64,000 nucleotides of DNA from Desertivirga xinjiangensis. Its GTDB lineage: Bacteria > Bacteroidota > Bacteroidia > Sphingobacteriales > Sphingobacteriaceae. The stretch covers positions 496,001 through 560,000 of the forward strand of contig NZ_JAFMZP010000004.1 of the NCBI RefSeq assembly GCF_024436435.1, read 5' to 3'. A program made the position numbers and the translations under genes. Under the pieces are notes generated by a model that was given only the letters and a program-made list of their open reading frames with translations, made no database searches and was not told the DNA's origin. Positions 28,252-36,486 of the stretch are shown here, piece by piece (position 1 is the first letter of the stretch; every line of letters starts with the position of its first letter).

Positions 28252-28945
28252 AATTACCTCCTTCCTGTTTTAAACCCGCTCGCTTCCAGCTTCTGGTCCA
28301 ATGCTCGTCTGTTTTAACATGACCTTTACGGACGTACTTAAATACATTATTTGAAAACTGATCTACCGGATAGCCCGATCTATTACGACTTACAATTCCT
28401 TCTATGGTAGTCGGTTTTTGCGTATGAGTATCAAAAGGCTCGAATGTTCCCCTGCCTGAAGCAAGGTGAAGCACTTCCTGCTCAAATTCCTTTTTATCCG
28501 ATAAATTTCTGTTCAGCTTCAGTTCCGGTACAGTTGGAAGATCGAGCATGGCCGCGTAAAACTTTGTTTCTTCCCAACTTAACCATTGATCATTTTGCCT
28601 TACTGCAAATACATAGAAATGATGATCTATATTTCTGTACTCAATGGAGTGTATCGCATATAAGTTTTCCAGAAAGATCTCCAGCGGGCCCAGATCATTT
28701 TTTATTAGTTGCCAGAATCGCCGTAGACTTTCGGTCCAGGGAGAAACTGCAGGTGCCGCATGAGAACGGGCAAACACGCCCAACCTGGAGAGACAATTGT
28801 TTTCACCGTCGAGTTTCTCGGTATGCACCAATTCGGGAATGTCATTTAGAAGATCCCAATAATTATGTTGTATCCTGTCGTCGCTGGTAGTGCCCGGCGA
28901 AAAAGGATAATGATATGTCCTGCCATATTTTGTTGAAATAGCCAT
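28235..28945 (-). CDS. ATP-dependent RNA ligase (Rnl2-like nucleotidyltransferase)
   Basis: The ATG at 28945 (MAISTKYGRTYHYPFSPGTT) is preferred over an upstream in-frame ATG at 28978. The protein has 236 residues. Motif I is EKLDGENN with the adenylation lysine K44. Later motifs include GVFARSHAAP, HFYVFAVR, TIEGIVSRNRSG and the motif V-like VFKYVRKGHVK. It should seal RNA 5'-phosphate/3'-OH ends prepared by HD-Pnk, encoded just downstream with overlapping ends. A segment from its 5' region is found again as scars at 41773 and 58823. Confidence 0.88.
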   Translation of the reverse strand: MAISTKYGRTYHYPFSPGTTSDDRIQHNYWDLLNDIPELVHTEKLDGENNCLSRLGVFARSHAAPAVSPWTESLRRFWQLIKNDLGPLEIFLENLYAIHSIEYRNIDHHFYVFAVRQNDQWLSWEETKFYAAMLDLPTVPELKLNRNLSDKKEFEQEVLHLASGRGTFEPFDTHTQKPTTIEGIVSRNRSGYPVDQFSNNVFKYVRKGHVKTDEHWTRSWKRAGLKQEGGNYVDYH

Positions 28946-29154
28946 GATTTTAAGATTAAATAAAACAATAAAAGTCACCTCTTCCCCGGAGAGAGGAAGT
29001 CATTCTTTAAACAGAATGTATATATGACATTACATGGCTCAAATGATATGAGGGTTTTGAAAGGGGCAAAAGTAAGGAAAAAGATAGAAAGTGGAAGGGA
29101 TGGATTGCCTGGGTTTGCCAGGTCTAGATCATAAAACTTTTATTTTCTAAGTTG

Positions 29155-29162
29155 TAACTTTG
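29155..29162 (+). promoter_or_regulatory. -7 element TAACTTTG of the DUF488 gene, nearly leaderless
   Basis: An exact TAnnTTTG match ends only four bases before the ATG at 29167. Transcription should therefore begin at or beside the start codon, giving a leaderless or almost leaderless message. The N-terminus after this ATG looks genuine, so a later start is unlikely. Confidence 0.5.
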
Positions 29163-29166
29163 TTAG

Positions 29167-30051
29167 ATGTTTTATAGAAGGAAGATAATACTCGCCTTAC
29201 TTGAAGTTTTTGACGGGAAATTAGAAAAACTCCGCTTGCAAAAATTACTGTTTTTACTTAGTAAAAGACAGTTAAAGCCCGATTATGAATTTGTTCCGTA
29301 TAAATATGGCTGTTATTCCTTTTCAGCAAGTGCCGATTTAACGACAATGGTCGCTAAAGGCTTGCTATCTGATAGTTCTGCAGGTTGGGTTAAATCAGAC
29401 CCATTGAGTTACATTAAAGGTTTAAAGGAATCGGACAGAAAGCTTGTTCAAGAAATTAAAAAACTTTACGGGAATCTCGACGGCAATGAGTTGATGAAAC
29501 ATACTTACATCAATTTTCCTTTTTACGCGATAAACAGTATTAAAGCTTCCGAGCTTCTTGCGGAAGAACAGCTAAATAAAATTAAACAACTAAAAACACA
29601 CGTTGGTAAGAATGCTCTTTTTACAATAGGCTATGAAGGGATTTCATTAGAAGAGTATTTAAATAAGCTCGTCAAAAACAATGTCGAACTTCTGGTTGAT
29701 GTGAGGAAAAATCCATTGAGCATGAAGTATGGCTTTTCTAAATCCCTGCTCAAAAAGTTTTGTGAGAATCTCGGCATAAAATATATTCATTTCCCGGAGG
29801 TTGGAATAGCTTCAGACAAAAGACAGGAGTTGAATGATCAAAGCGATTACGACGAGTTGTTTAAAATATATAAGATTGATACCCTTGCAAATACACATGA
29901 GGCGCAGATTAAAATATTGCAACTGTTAAAATCTTACAAGAGGATAGCCTTAACATGCTTCGAAGCAAATATATGTCAATGTCACAGAAAGCCACTTGCG
30001 GAATCTATTGCTTCATTACCTGATTTCAATTTTGAGTTAATTCATATATAA
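29167..30051 (+). CDS. DUF488-family protein with N-terminal helical domain
   Basis: 294 residues. The C-terminal half (about 150-290) is a DUF488 domain: LFTIGYEGISLEEYLNKL, LLVDVRKNPLSMKYGFSK, YIHFPEVGIASDKRQ, ALTCFEANICQCHRKPLAES with its conserved cysteine/histidine cluster. The N-terminal part (ALLEVFDGKLEKLRLQKLLF, EFVPYKYGCYSF) resembles the helical Panacea/SocA-like type, but this is a loose impression. It sits three bases before the next gene, so the two are coupled. DUF488 biochemistry is poorly known. Genomic context (RNA repair, toxin scars) suggests a stress or defence role. Confidence 0.75.
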   Translation: MFYRRKIILALLEVFDGKLEKLRLQKLLFLLSKRQLKPDYEFVPYKYGCYSFSASADLTTMVAKGLLSDSSAGWVKSDPLSYIKGLKESDRKLVQEIKKLYGNLDGNELMKHTYINFPFYAINSIKASELLAEEQLNKIKQLKTHVGKNALFTIGYEGISLEEYLNKLVKNNVELLVDVRKNPLSMKYGFSKSLLKKFCENLGIKYIHFPEVGIASDKRQELNDQSDYDELFKIYKIDTLANTHEAQIKILQLLKSYKRIALTCFEANICQCHRKPLAESIASLPDFNFELIHI

Positions 30052-30054
30052 TAA

Positions 30055-30885
30055 ATGGCTCTCACCAAAGTATTAATTGCTGTCAAGACATATCCGACAT
30101 TATCTACTAAATATGATGAATTAGTTTGTACCGCGGAATTCAGGGAAGATGGTACCTGGATACGCATCTATCCGGTATCGTTCCGGAAGAAGAGCTATGA
30201 TCAGCAGTATAAAAAATACGATTGGATAGAGCTGGATTTGGTAAAAAATACATCAGACTTTAGGCCAGAAAGCTATCGTCCATATTCGCATGACGCAGAA
30301 ATAAAGATCCTGGATCATATAGACACAGAGGCCAATTGGACAGAGAGAAAAAAGTTTGTCTTGGGTAAAATATATTATAATCTTACTGAATTAATCGCCG
30401 AAGCAAAAGACAAAAACGTCAGAACGTCGTTGGCTGTTTTTAAACCCACCATCGTAAAAGACTTCAAGATAGAAGAGGTGGACAGGGAATGGGATAAAGA
30501 TAAATTGGCAAAATTGCGGCAGATGAATATTTTTCAAACTGCTGATGAAAGTAAATTCGAAGTCGTCCGAAAGCTGCCATACAAATTTTCATATGTTATC
30601 GAAGATAATCAAGGACGGGAAAGTACGATGATGATTGAAGACTGGGAGATTGGTCAGTTGTTTTGGAGATGTCTAGCTAAATACGAGGGGGATGAGAGCA
30701 GAGCCTGCGAAGACGTGCGAAAAAAATATATGGAAGATTTTGCAGGTACTAAAGACCTGCATCTATTTTTAGGAACAACGCAAATTCATCACCACGTTTC
30801 GCACAATCCATTTATGATTATTGGCACATTCTATCCAAAATTTGAAGAACCTGAGGTGCCTGATTCTCAATTAAGTCTTTTTTAG
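30055..30885 (+). CDS. Conserved partner of the DUF488 protein, unknown function
   Basis: 276 residues, soluble, no signal peptide. The N-terminus (KVLIAVKTYPTLSTKYDELV, then TWIRIYPVSFRKK) is beta-rich. The C-terminal part (EDWEIGQLFWRCLAKYEGDE; LHLFLGTTQIHHHVSHNPFM) contains a striking QIHHHVSHNP histidine motif near the end, which could bind metal. It starts three bases after the DUF488 stop, so the two products are probably made together. I do not recognise a named family. It overlaps the 3' end of the truncated M48 gene, which suggests the pair inserted there. Confidence 0.75.
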   Translation: MALTKVLIAVKTYPTLSTKYDELVCTAEFREDGTWIRIYPVSFRKKSYDQQYKKYDWIELDLVKNTSDFRPESYRPYSHDAEIKILDHIDTEANWTERKKFVLGKIYYNLTELIAEAKDKNVRTSLAVFKPTIVKDFKIEEVDREWDKDKLAKLRQMNIFQTADESKFEVVRKLPYKFSYVIEDNQGRESTMMIEDWEIGQLFWRCLAKYEGDESRACEDVRKKYMEDFAGTKDLHLFLGTTQIHHHVSHNPFMIIGTFYPKFEEPEVPDSQLSLF

Positions 30886-31365
30886 AAACAGTAAGAGTAA
30901 TTCCCAGCGTGTTTGGAGCCGTAATATTCTTGTTGAGCACCAAGGGATGCTTAAATAGAAAGTGGCTTCTGCCATTGCCTCTTCTACAACGTCAGAGTAC
31001 AGCACGATATAATTATCTCCAGCAAAGCGCATCGCGAAGGCATTTAAAACCCCGCCTCTTTGCAGAATATAAACCTCTGGAATATGTTTTAAGCCGAGTA
31101 ATGAACATTGTTTTGCCACTACGTCATAGACCTCTGGGAACTGTCGTTCAGAGACTTTCACTGCATTTCCCTTCAAAAAGCCGGTTAAAATGCCCGCACT
31201 AAAGAACAGGTATAGAATAATTAAGACCACATAAAACATCAGCGGCAAAAATGTGACAGCTGAAGCACTGTTACTAAAACCTACGCTGAGCAGCCAATAA
31301 ATACCTGCACAACCGACAAGAGCGGCAATTAACTTAAATACAAAGTTATTTTTGTCCGTTAACAT
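30871..31365 (-). pseudogene. M48-type membrane metallopeptidase, truncated
   Basis: 164 codons with two N-terminal membrane segments (FVFKLIAALVGCAGIYWLLS; FLPLMFYVVLIILYLFFSAG). They are followed by FPEVYDVVAKQCSLLGLKHI and VLNAFAMRFAGDNYIVLYSD, the pattern just before the active site of M48 peptidases. The HExxH motif and everything after it are missing. The frame ends in unrelated sequence where it meets the DUF488 partner gene. It cannot be a working protease. Confidence 0.75.
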
Positions 31366-31489
31366 TTTGGCGATTGAAGGGTGTAGTCACGTTACAGCCA
31401 AGGGGTAATGGGTTTTAATTCGTTCGTAAATCCGAAGAATTTATATATTTTTAGGGTATAATTTCTTACATCAAATTAAAATAATTAGC

Positions 31490-32146
31490 ATGAAAAAATC
31501 CTACCTTATCATTTTTGTGGCAGTTTTATCTGCATTTGCTTCCTGTAAAAAGGATGATGAAACTGAAAAAATATCAGACAGTTATTACCCTGTCAGCAAA
31601 GGTACTGAACGCACTTATAAACAAAGCAGCGGAGGAAGTTCTTCAATTTATATAGAAACCTTCACCGGTAACACTGTAACTTACAATCAGGAAACCTATT
31701 ATGAAGCAGTTACCACAACGCCTAACAGCAATGAAATCGCTAAAGCTTACTATTTCGAAGGAAACGGGGTTTATAAATTAAGGGCCACCACATATGTTAA
31801 CGGAATAGACGTGCAGTTTACTTACCTAAATGAAAGATCAGATGTAGGTAGTACCTGGACATCGAATATCACAGCTTCGGGACAGATAAACGGCGTGCCA
31901 GCCCGTATGGTTGGTGAAATTAAAGAAAAAAATATCAGTAAGCAGGTTCTTGGGAAAACGTATGACGATGTAATTCATTCCACCGTTCAATTGCAATACA
32001 ATACTGGAAATGGATTTGAAACGGCATCAACTTACGAATTTTATACTGCCAGAGGAATTGGTGTAATTGAAGTTGATACAAAGATTGATTATTTCGGGCT
32101 GAAACTTGACTCAAAAACTGAGCTGCAAAATTATACTATTAAGTAG
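31490..32146 (+). CDS. Hypothetical lipoprotein
   Basis: 218 residues with a lipoprotein signal (IIFVAVLSAFASCKKDDE). The mature part is beta-rich (SDSYYPVSKGTERTYKQSSG; TYEFYTARGIGVIEVDTKID), a common Bacteroidota periplasmic or surface lipoprotein pattern. No catalytic motif was recognised. It is a single gene with an A/T-rich leader and no obvious partner. Confidence 0.8.
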   Translation: MKKSYLIIFVAVLSAFASCKKDDETEKISDSYYPVSKGTERTYKQSSGGSSSIYIETFTGNTVTYNQETYYEAVTTTPNSNEIAKAYYFEGNGVYKLRATTYVNGIDVQFTYLNERSDVGSTWTSNITASGQINGVPARMVGEIKEKNISKQVLGKTYDDVIHSTVQLQYNTGNGFETASTYEFYTARGIGVIEVDTKIDYFGLKLDSKTELQNYTIK

Positions 32147-32230
32147 TAAGGGATTATATATCCGTGATAGACAAGAAAGCTAGGATACCTGCCTAGCACC
32201 GTTAAATCGAACAGTGACATCGTCGAGAGG

Positions 32231-32760
32231 TTGATGTCATTGTTCAATCAGTACAGGAGACAATATTGGAGGCGACTGTCGGTATCCGTTTCAAGAAGTA
32301 CAAACTCTTATTTATTAAATCCGGAAGATGGATCCATTCTTAAGAATACCGGCAGTCAGGTAGATATCCTTTTAGAACCTTACAGTGCCCTGTTTTTATA
32401 TACCCAGTTCGCGATTCGCGAATCGCGAATTGAAAATATTTAAAGGATGTTAATGCTAATTTATATGCCTAACAAAACGTCAACAAATAACCAATGGCAA
32501 AACACCATTAATGAGCATACTTTAAATATTTATGCCGAGCAAGAGCTCGATGAATCAACATCTATAATAAGCGGCCAGAGATAGGAAGTTACTCTCTGAA
32601 CAACGATAACACCAGTTTACACACCCAATTTGAAAATATCTCAGGGTCAGTTGAAATAAGACGCTTAACTTCTAACGAACTATTGTTAGTTCAAGAATGG
32701 TCTTATCCTTCTCCCTCCACTGAAGCGATTACGAACTTGCTGTTACTCACAAAGTTCTAA
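32231..32760 (+). other. Decayed coding scraps in the gap 32147-32897
   Basis: An open stretch at 32231-32443 ends with LLNPEDGSILKNTGSQVDIL and EPYSALFLYTQ, which is like the C-terminal end of a glycoside hydrolase. A second stretch up to about 32760 reads GSYSLNNDNTSLHTQFEN and VEIRRLTSNELLLVQEW, which resembles a lipocalin-type domain end. Neither has a start or a full domain. The rest of the gap shows nothing recognisable apart from the palindrome at 32408. Confidence 0.35.
32408..32429. repeat. Perfect 22-base palindrome
   Basis: TTCGCGATTCG is followed directly by its reverse complement CGAATCGCGAA. A further CA/TG pair continues outward after one mismatch. It lies in decayed DNA between the lipoprotein gene and the Rpn copy. 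There is no T run, so it is not an ordinary terminator. It could be a protein-binding site or an element end. Confidence 0.85.
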
Positions 32761-32897
32761 TTGTTTATCTAAATAAATAATTTTTTATACCTATCTTTGC
32801 TACGGAGGCTTTGTCAGAAATGTCATTGCCTTTTCTTTTTCATACGATTGCGATACTCCATATAGTATACTCTTGATCTTCGCCTACATCTCAAGAA

Positions 32898-33692
32898 TTA
32901 CAACCCTTCAACTTCTTCAGTTGAAAGGCCGGTAGCTTTTGCTATATCAGCAACTGGGATGTCCAGTTGTTTTAAATTACGTGCAATGGAAAGCTTTTCC
33001 CCTTTTGCTTTAGCCTCTGCCTGTTCAGCTCTGGACAAGGCCTCTTTTATTTCCATCGCCGCTTTAGCTCTTTCTTTCTCAACTGCCGTTTCCACCGCAA
33101 AATCCAGCTGATTTTGCCTGTCCCATTTGTCTTTTAAACTAGTTTCGTATGCCATGCGTTCCTCCTTTGTTAATGCTGCAACCTCTGCTATTTTAAATAA
33201 TCTTTTAAATATAGGCCTCTTTATAAACGTGGGGATATCCACAAATTTACTTAAATGCTTAATTACAAACAACCATTGCTCCAAACCGGTTTTGATATCT
33301 TCTTTTGCTTTGTCAAAAGCATCCAACTGAATATAGATAAACCCTAGTTTGTGATAAAATTCTTTTCCGGTTTCAATATCCATCAAACTTACCCGGCGGA
33401 TGTATTGCCCGGGAAGGTTGTCCTCAAAGGAAAATCGGTCCATTACCGCTATCACATACAGCGGGGGCAACTCGTACTTCCATAAGTTGACGCCTCCCTT
33501 TGGAGCAAGGTCGCTGATAAAACGGGACGAATAATACAGGCAGCGATCTTTGAAGAATTTCTGATCGGTGCATTGTAATTCTACCAGGAAATAGTTCCCT
33601 TGATCGTCTACACAGGAGATCTTTAAAATCACCTTAGCAGTATTCTTATCTTCCCCCTGATGCTCATTCTTGAGAAAATGAAGGTACTTCAC
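32898..33692 (-). pseudogene. Rpn-family nuclease (transposase_31-like), N-terminally truncated, catalytic Asp lost
   Basis: 264 codons. From residue 6 (FLKNEHQGEDKNTAK) it aligns with the full-length copy at 58980-59930, but the first 48 residues are replaced by MKYLH. The motif VILDI of the intact copy reads VILKI here, so the putative metal-binding Asp is Lys at residue 24; E38 and Q40 of VELQ remain. The C-terminal coiled-coil region and KATGLSTEEVEGL tail are complete. It is joined at its 5' end to the DUF1963 remnant. Probably catalytically dead. Confidence 0.85.
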
Positions 33693-33996
33693 TGAAATTT
33701 ATTTGAGCCAGGGGGTAAAGATACCGGCCGTCTTTATCTCTCGGATAGGGGAACCCCTTTGAGATACAGGGATAATGTCCAAATTTGCTTTGACTTATAG
33801 AAAGGGGGCCTTGTGATGGCGATGCTTTTATCGTTACCGTCTTGCGTGCAGTCTTTTCAATATTCGCAAAATGATCTGCAAAAGCGCGGGGCAAAAGAAG
33901 GCCAGAAGCGACTTCTACTTCTTCCAATGCGACTAATTCCTCAGACTTGCTTTTAGGTCGGTTATTACGGTTAAATAAATTCTTGAGGAATGACAT
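33664..33996 (-). pseudogene. DUF1963 (YwqG-type) protein, truncated at the C-terminus by an Rpn copy
   Basis: 110 codons from an ATG at 33996 read MSFLKNLFNRNNRPKSK, then KTARKTVTIKASPSQGPLS and PYPRDKDGRYLYPLAQINFS. This is the first part of a YwqG/DUF1963 protein (usually about 250 residues). Its 3' end overlaps the Rpn start region by 29 bases, and the remaining domain is absent. A second copy of the same segment lies at 26165-26360. Confidence 0.75.
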
Positions 33997-34562
33997 TTTC
34001 TGCAGCTTTTAGATCGGCAATATAAATATTTGGTACTTGAATATTTACCGGACGTTTTGCTTCCTATTGTGACTATCATGTTATATATTACCCTGTGTTT
34101 TCGATGTTTTGTTTAACGAGAACTTAAAGCGGGGAAAACCATTGAAAAAGTATTTTTATCTATTAAACTAAAACAATGCCTCGAAAGTTTTGTCTGCTAG
34201 TCTGAAAAGCACATTTTCCTCATAGTAGAGTTGTCAGACTAGAAGACTTTGAATCTTCTAGCTATCGGTTCGATTCCGGCATTAGGTATTGTTCTAAATA
34301 TGCATGCTTAGTGTATAACAGTACTTTAAACATTTTATGGTGATTTTTTTGATAAAAAATTGCCTTCCTCAGCTATTTAAACATTGTTCAAAGTATTCCT
34401 GCTGGTGGCTCGGTCTGATAAAGGGGGAAGAGGAGATTAACTTAGAACACTTGTTGCGGCTTCAAGTCCCAAACGCCATTATGGCTTAGTATATTTCGCT
34501 TTCGATTAATTCCAGCCTTTCCGCAAAGTACACCTTTGCATAGTTAAACTAAAACAAAGAAT
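33997..34562. other. Non-coding gap with a degraded tRNA-like segment
   Basis: No plausible protein is encoded here. The only structured part is the tRNA-like segment at about 34216-34288. A second stretch near 34448-34475 (GCGGCTTCAAGTCCC) faintly recalls a T arm, but no cloverleaf forms. The end of the gap carries the leader of the SDR gene. Confidence 0.4.
34216..34288 (+). other. Degraded tRNA-like sequence with a TTG anticodon
   Basis: CTAGAAGA, CTTTGAA and TCTTCTAG form an eight-pair stem with a correct seven-base anticodon loop (TTG, Gln). Downstream, TCGG-TTCGATT-CCGG forms a T arm, and TA occupies the position 8-9 equivalent. The acceptor arms do not pair and the D arm is poor, so it is not a working tRNA. 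It is probably a remnant left by integration or recombination. Confidence 0.4.
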
Positions 34563-35369
34563 ATGCAAAAGACAATTTTTATCACTGGGGCCTCATCAGG
34601 GCTGGGCAAGGCAACAGCTAAATTATTTCAGGCAAAAGGCTGGAGCGTGATCGCAACCATGCGAAATCCTGAAAAGGAAAACGAATTGAAGGAACTTCCA
34701 AATGTAACCTTAGTGAAATTGGATGTTACTGATGCTGCGGCAATTCAAAAAACAGTTTCGACTGTTTTACAATCCCATGCTGTGGATGTTGTGCTAAACA
34801 ATGCGGGTTACGGTCTGATAGGTCCGTTGGAAGCTTTGAAAGATGAGCAAATTCTATCGCAGGTGCAGACCAATCTGTTTGGTGTGATCAATGTAACCAG
34901 AGCATTTCTTCCTTATTTTAGAGAAATGAGAAGTGGAAGTTTTATCAATATTACCAGCACATTTGGATTATTGGGCTATCCTACCTGTTCGATTTATAAT
35001 GCGACCAAATTTGCTGTAGATGGTTTTTCAGAGGGGCTGGCTTACGAACTGGCACAATTTGGGATCAAAGTTAAAGTGGTGGCGCCGGGCGGAATGCAGA
35101 CTGATTTTGCGGGAAGGTCTTTACAGGGTGGAATGCACGAAGCGTATTCTCAACTTGTAGCAAAAGTTGGTGAAGGCTATAGCGAGGAGCAGATTGCCAA
35201 TTATTCAAAAGCCAACGACGTAGCCCAGATTATTTATGACGCAGCCACTGATGACAAAGAACAGCTCAGGTATATAGCAGGCAATGATGCTATCGGTCTA
35301 TACAGGGAACGCCTGGAATTGACGCCCGAAGGACAATTCGAAAAAATACGTTCGCAATTTATATTTTAG
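34563..35369 (+). CDS. Short-chain dehydrogenase/reductase (classical SDR)
   Basis: 268 residues. The NAD(P)-binding motif is ITGASSGLGKATA (residues 7-19), with the LDVTD segment, NNAG at about 80, the catalytic Ser in NITSTFG and the catalytic YNATK. The C-terminal part ends in ELTPEGQFEKIRSQFIF. SDRs of this type reduce aldehydes, ketones or quinones, but the substrate cannot be read from sequence. An AraC-type regulator gene follows 73 bases downstream and may control it. Confidence 0.93.
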   Translation: MQKTIFITGASSGLGKATAKLFQAKGWSVIATMRNPEKENELKELPNVTLVKLDVTDAAAIQKTVSTVLQSHAVDVVLNNAGYGLIGPLEALKDEQILSQVQTNLFGVINVTRAFLPYFREMRSGSFINITSTFGLLGYPTCSIYNATKFAVDGFSEGLAYELAQFGIKVKVVAPGGMQTDFAGRSLQGGMHEAYSQLVAKVGEGYSEEQIANYSKANDVAQIIYDAATDDKEQLRYIAGNDAIGLYRERLELTPEGQFEKIRSQFIF

Positions 35370-35442
35370 ATTCGTTGTTTCTGTCGGAGTTAATACCAAT
35401 CTGGCAGAAACGACTTCTTTAGGGATTACTTAAATTTTTACT

Positions 35443-36354
35443 ATGAAAAAACAGCCCGTCATATTCAGTTCGCTATCCCAGTTGCATAAGGCAATGGGGC
35501 AAGCTGCTCCGTCACATCCGCTGATCAGTATAATGAATTATGGAGATGCAAAGTTTGACCCAAAGGATTTTGAACAGGGTATTATACTAGACTTTTACAA
35601 GATATCATTCAAGACAAGCTTTTCCGGAACGCTGAAATATGGTCAGGGTTACTATGATTTTGAATCAGGTGGAATGTCATTCATAGCCCCCGGACAGCTA
35701 TTGAAAATGCAGGACGAAGAAGCCGATTATAGTGGGATGACACTCCATATCCATCCCGATTTTTTCAGACATTATTCGTTAAATACACAGATCAAACAGT
35801 ATGGTTTCTTTGGCTACTCAGCAGCCGAGGCTCTTTATCTTTCCGAAAAGGAAAAAGCAACCATTCTGAGTATTTACAGATTTATTCAGGAAGAGCTGAG
35901 CGAACGCATTGATAAATTCAGTCAGGATGTAATCATTTCACAAATTGAACTTTTGCTCAATTATTCCAACCGCTTTTATGATCGGCAGTTCCTGACCCGA
36001 AAGGCCGTAAATAATGATCTTCTTTCCAAATTGGAAGAACTGTTGGGAAACTATTTTACGAAGGATAAATTACTAGTTAATGGATTGCCTACCGTAAATT
36101 CATTGGCAGAAAATCTTAATGTTACGCCACGTTACCTGAGCGATCTGTTGCGGAATCTTATCGGGTTGAATACCCAGCAGTTCATCCACGAAAAAGTAAT
36201 AGCACAGGCAAAGGAATACTTGGCAAAGGATGAACTGACCATTGCTGAAATTGCCTATCATTTGGGATTTGAACATCCCCAGTCCTTCAATAAACTCTTT
36301 AAAAGTAAAACTTCGTTCTCCCCTTCAGACTATAAGAAGAGTTTGCAAAATTAA
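35443..36354 (+). CDS. AraC-family transcriptional regulator
   Basis: 303 residues. The N-terminal ligand-binding region (MSFIAPGQLLKMQDEEADYS, then LHIHPDFFRHYSL) is cupin-like. The C-terminal double HTH contains SLAENLNVTPRYLSDLLRNL and LTIAEIAYHLGFEHPQSFNK. It is probably a local activator of the neighbouring SDR genes. It shares the strand with the upstream SDR and has its own short leader. Confidence 0.93.
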   Translation: MKKQPVIFSSLSQLHKAMGQAAPSHPLISIMNYGDAKFDPKDFEQGIILDFYKISFKTSFSGTLKYGQGYYDFESGGMSFIAPGQLLKMQDEEADYSGMTLHIHPDFFRHYSLNTQIKQYGFFGYSAAEALYLSEKEKATILSIYRFIQEELSERIDKFSQDVIISQIELLLNYSNRFYDRQFLTRKAVNNDLLSKLEELLGNYFTKDKLLVNGLPTVNSLAENLNVTPRYLSDLLRNLIGLNTQQFIHEKVIAQAKEYLAKDELTIAEIAYHLGFEHPQSFNKLFKSKTSFSPSDYKKSLQN

Positions 36355-36468
36355 TTTATAAAATTGATCGCTTAGCTTGACAAAGGCATATTCAAAAGGA
36401 TCAGCATTAGTTTTGGAGAAAATGATCTAAACCAGACAAATTCTGGAATGGATGTTTCAGATAGTTTT

Positions 36469-36476
36469 TATCTTTG
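36469..36476 (+). promoter_or_regulatory. -7 element TATCTTTG of the TetR gene
   Basis: An exact TAnnTTTG match ends ten bases before the TetR ATG at 36487, giving a very short leader. A TGTTTCA half-site (36453-36459), the same half as in the operator at 37733, lies just upstream and suggests autoregulation. Confidence 0.5.
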
Positions 36477-36486
36477 TACCTGAATT

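Noticed and set aside
28444-28890. 148-codon frame opposite the RNA ligase gene
   Set aside because: It is antisense to a well-supported ligase gene and resembles no protein family.
34440-34480. Second tRNA-like segment
   Set aside because: Only a weak T-arm resemblance; no anticodon or acceptor stem could be drawn.
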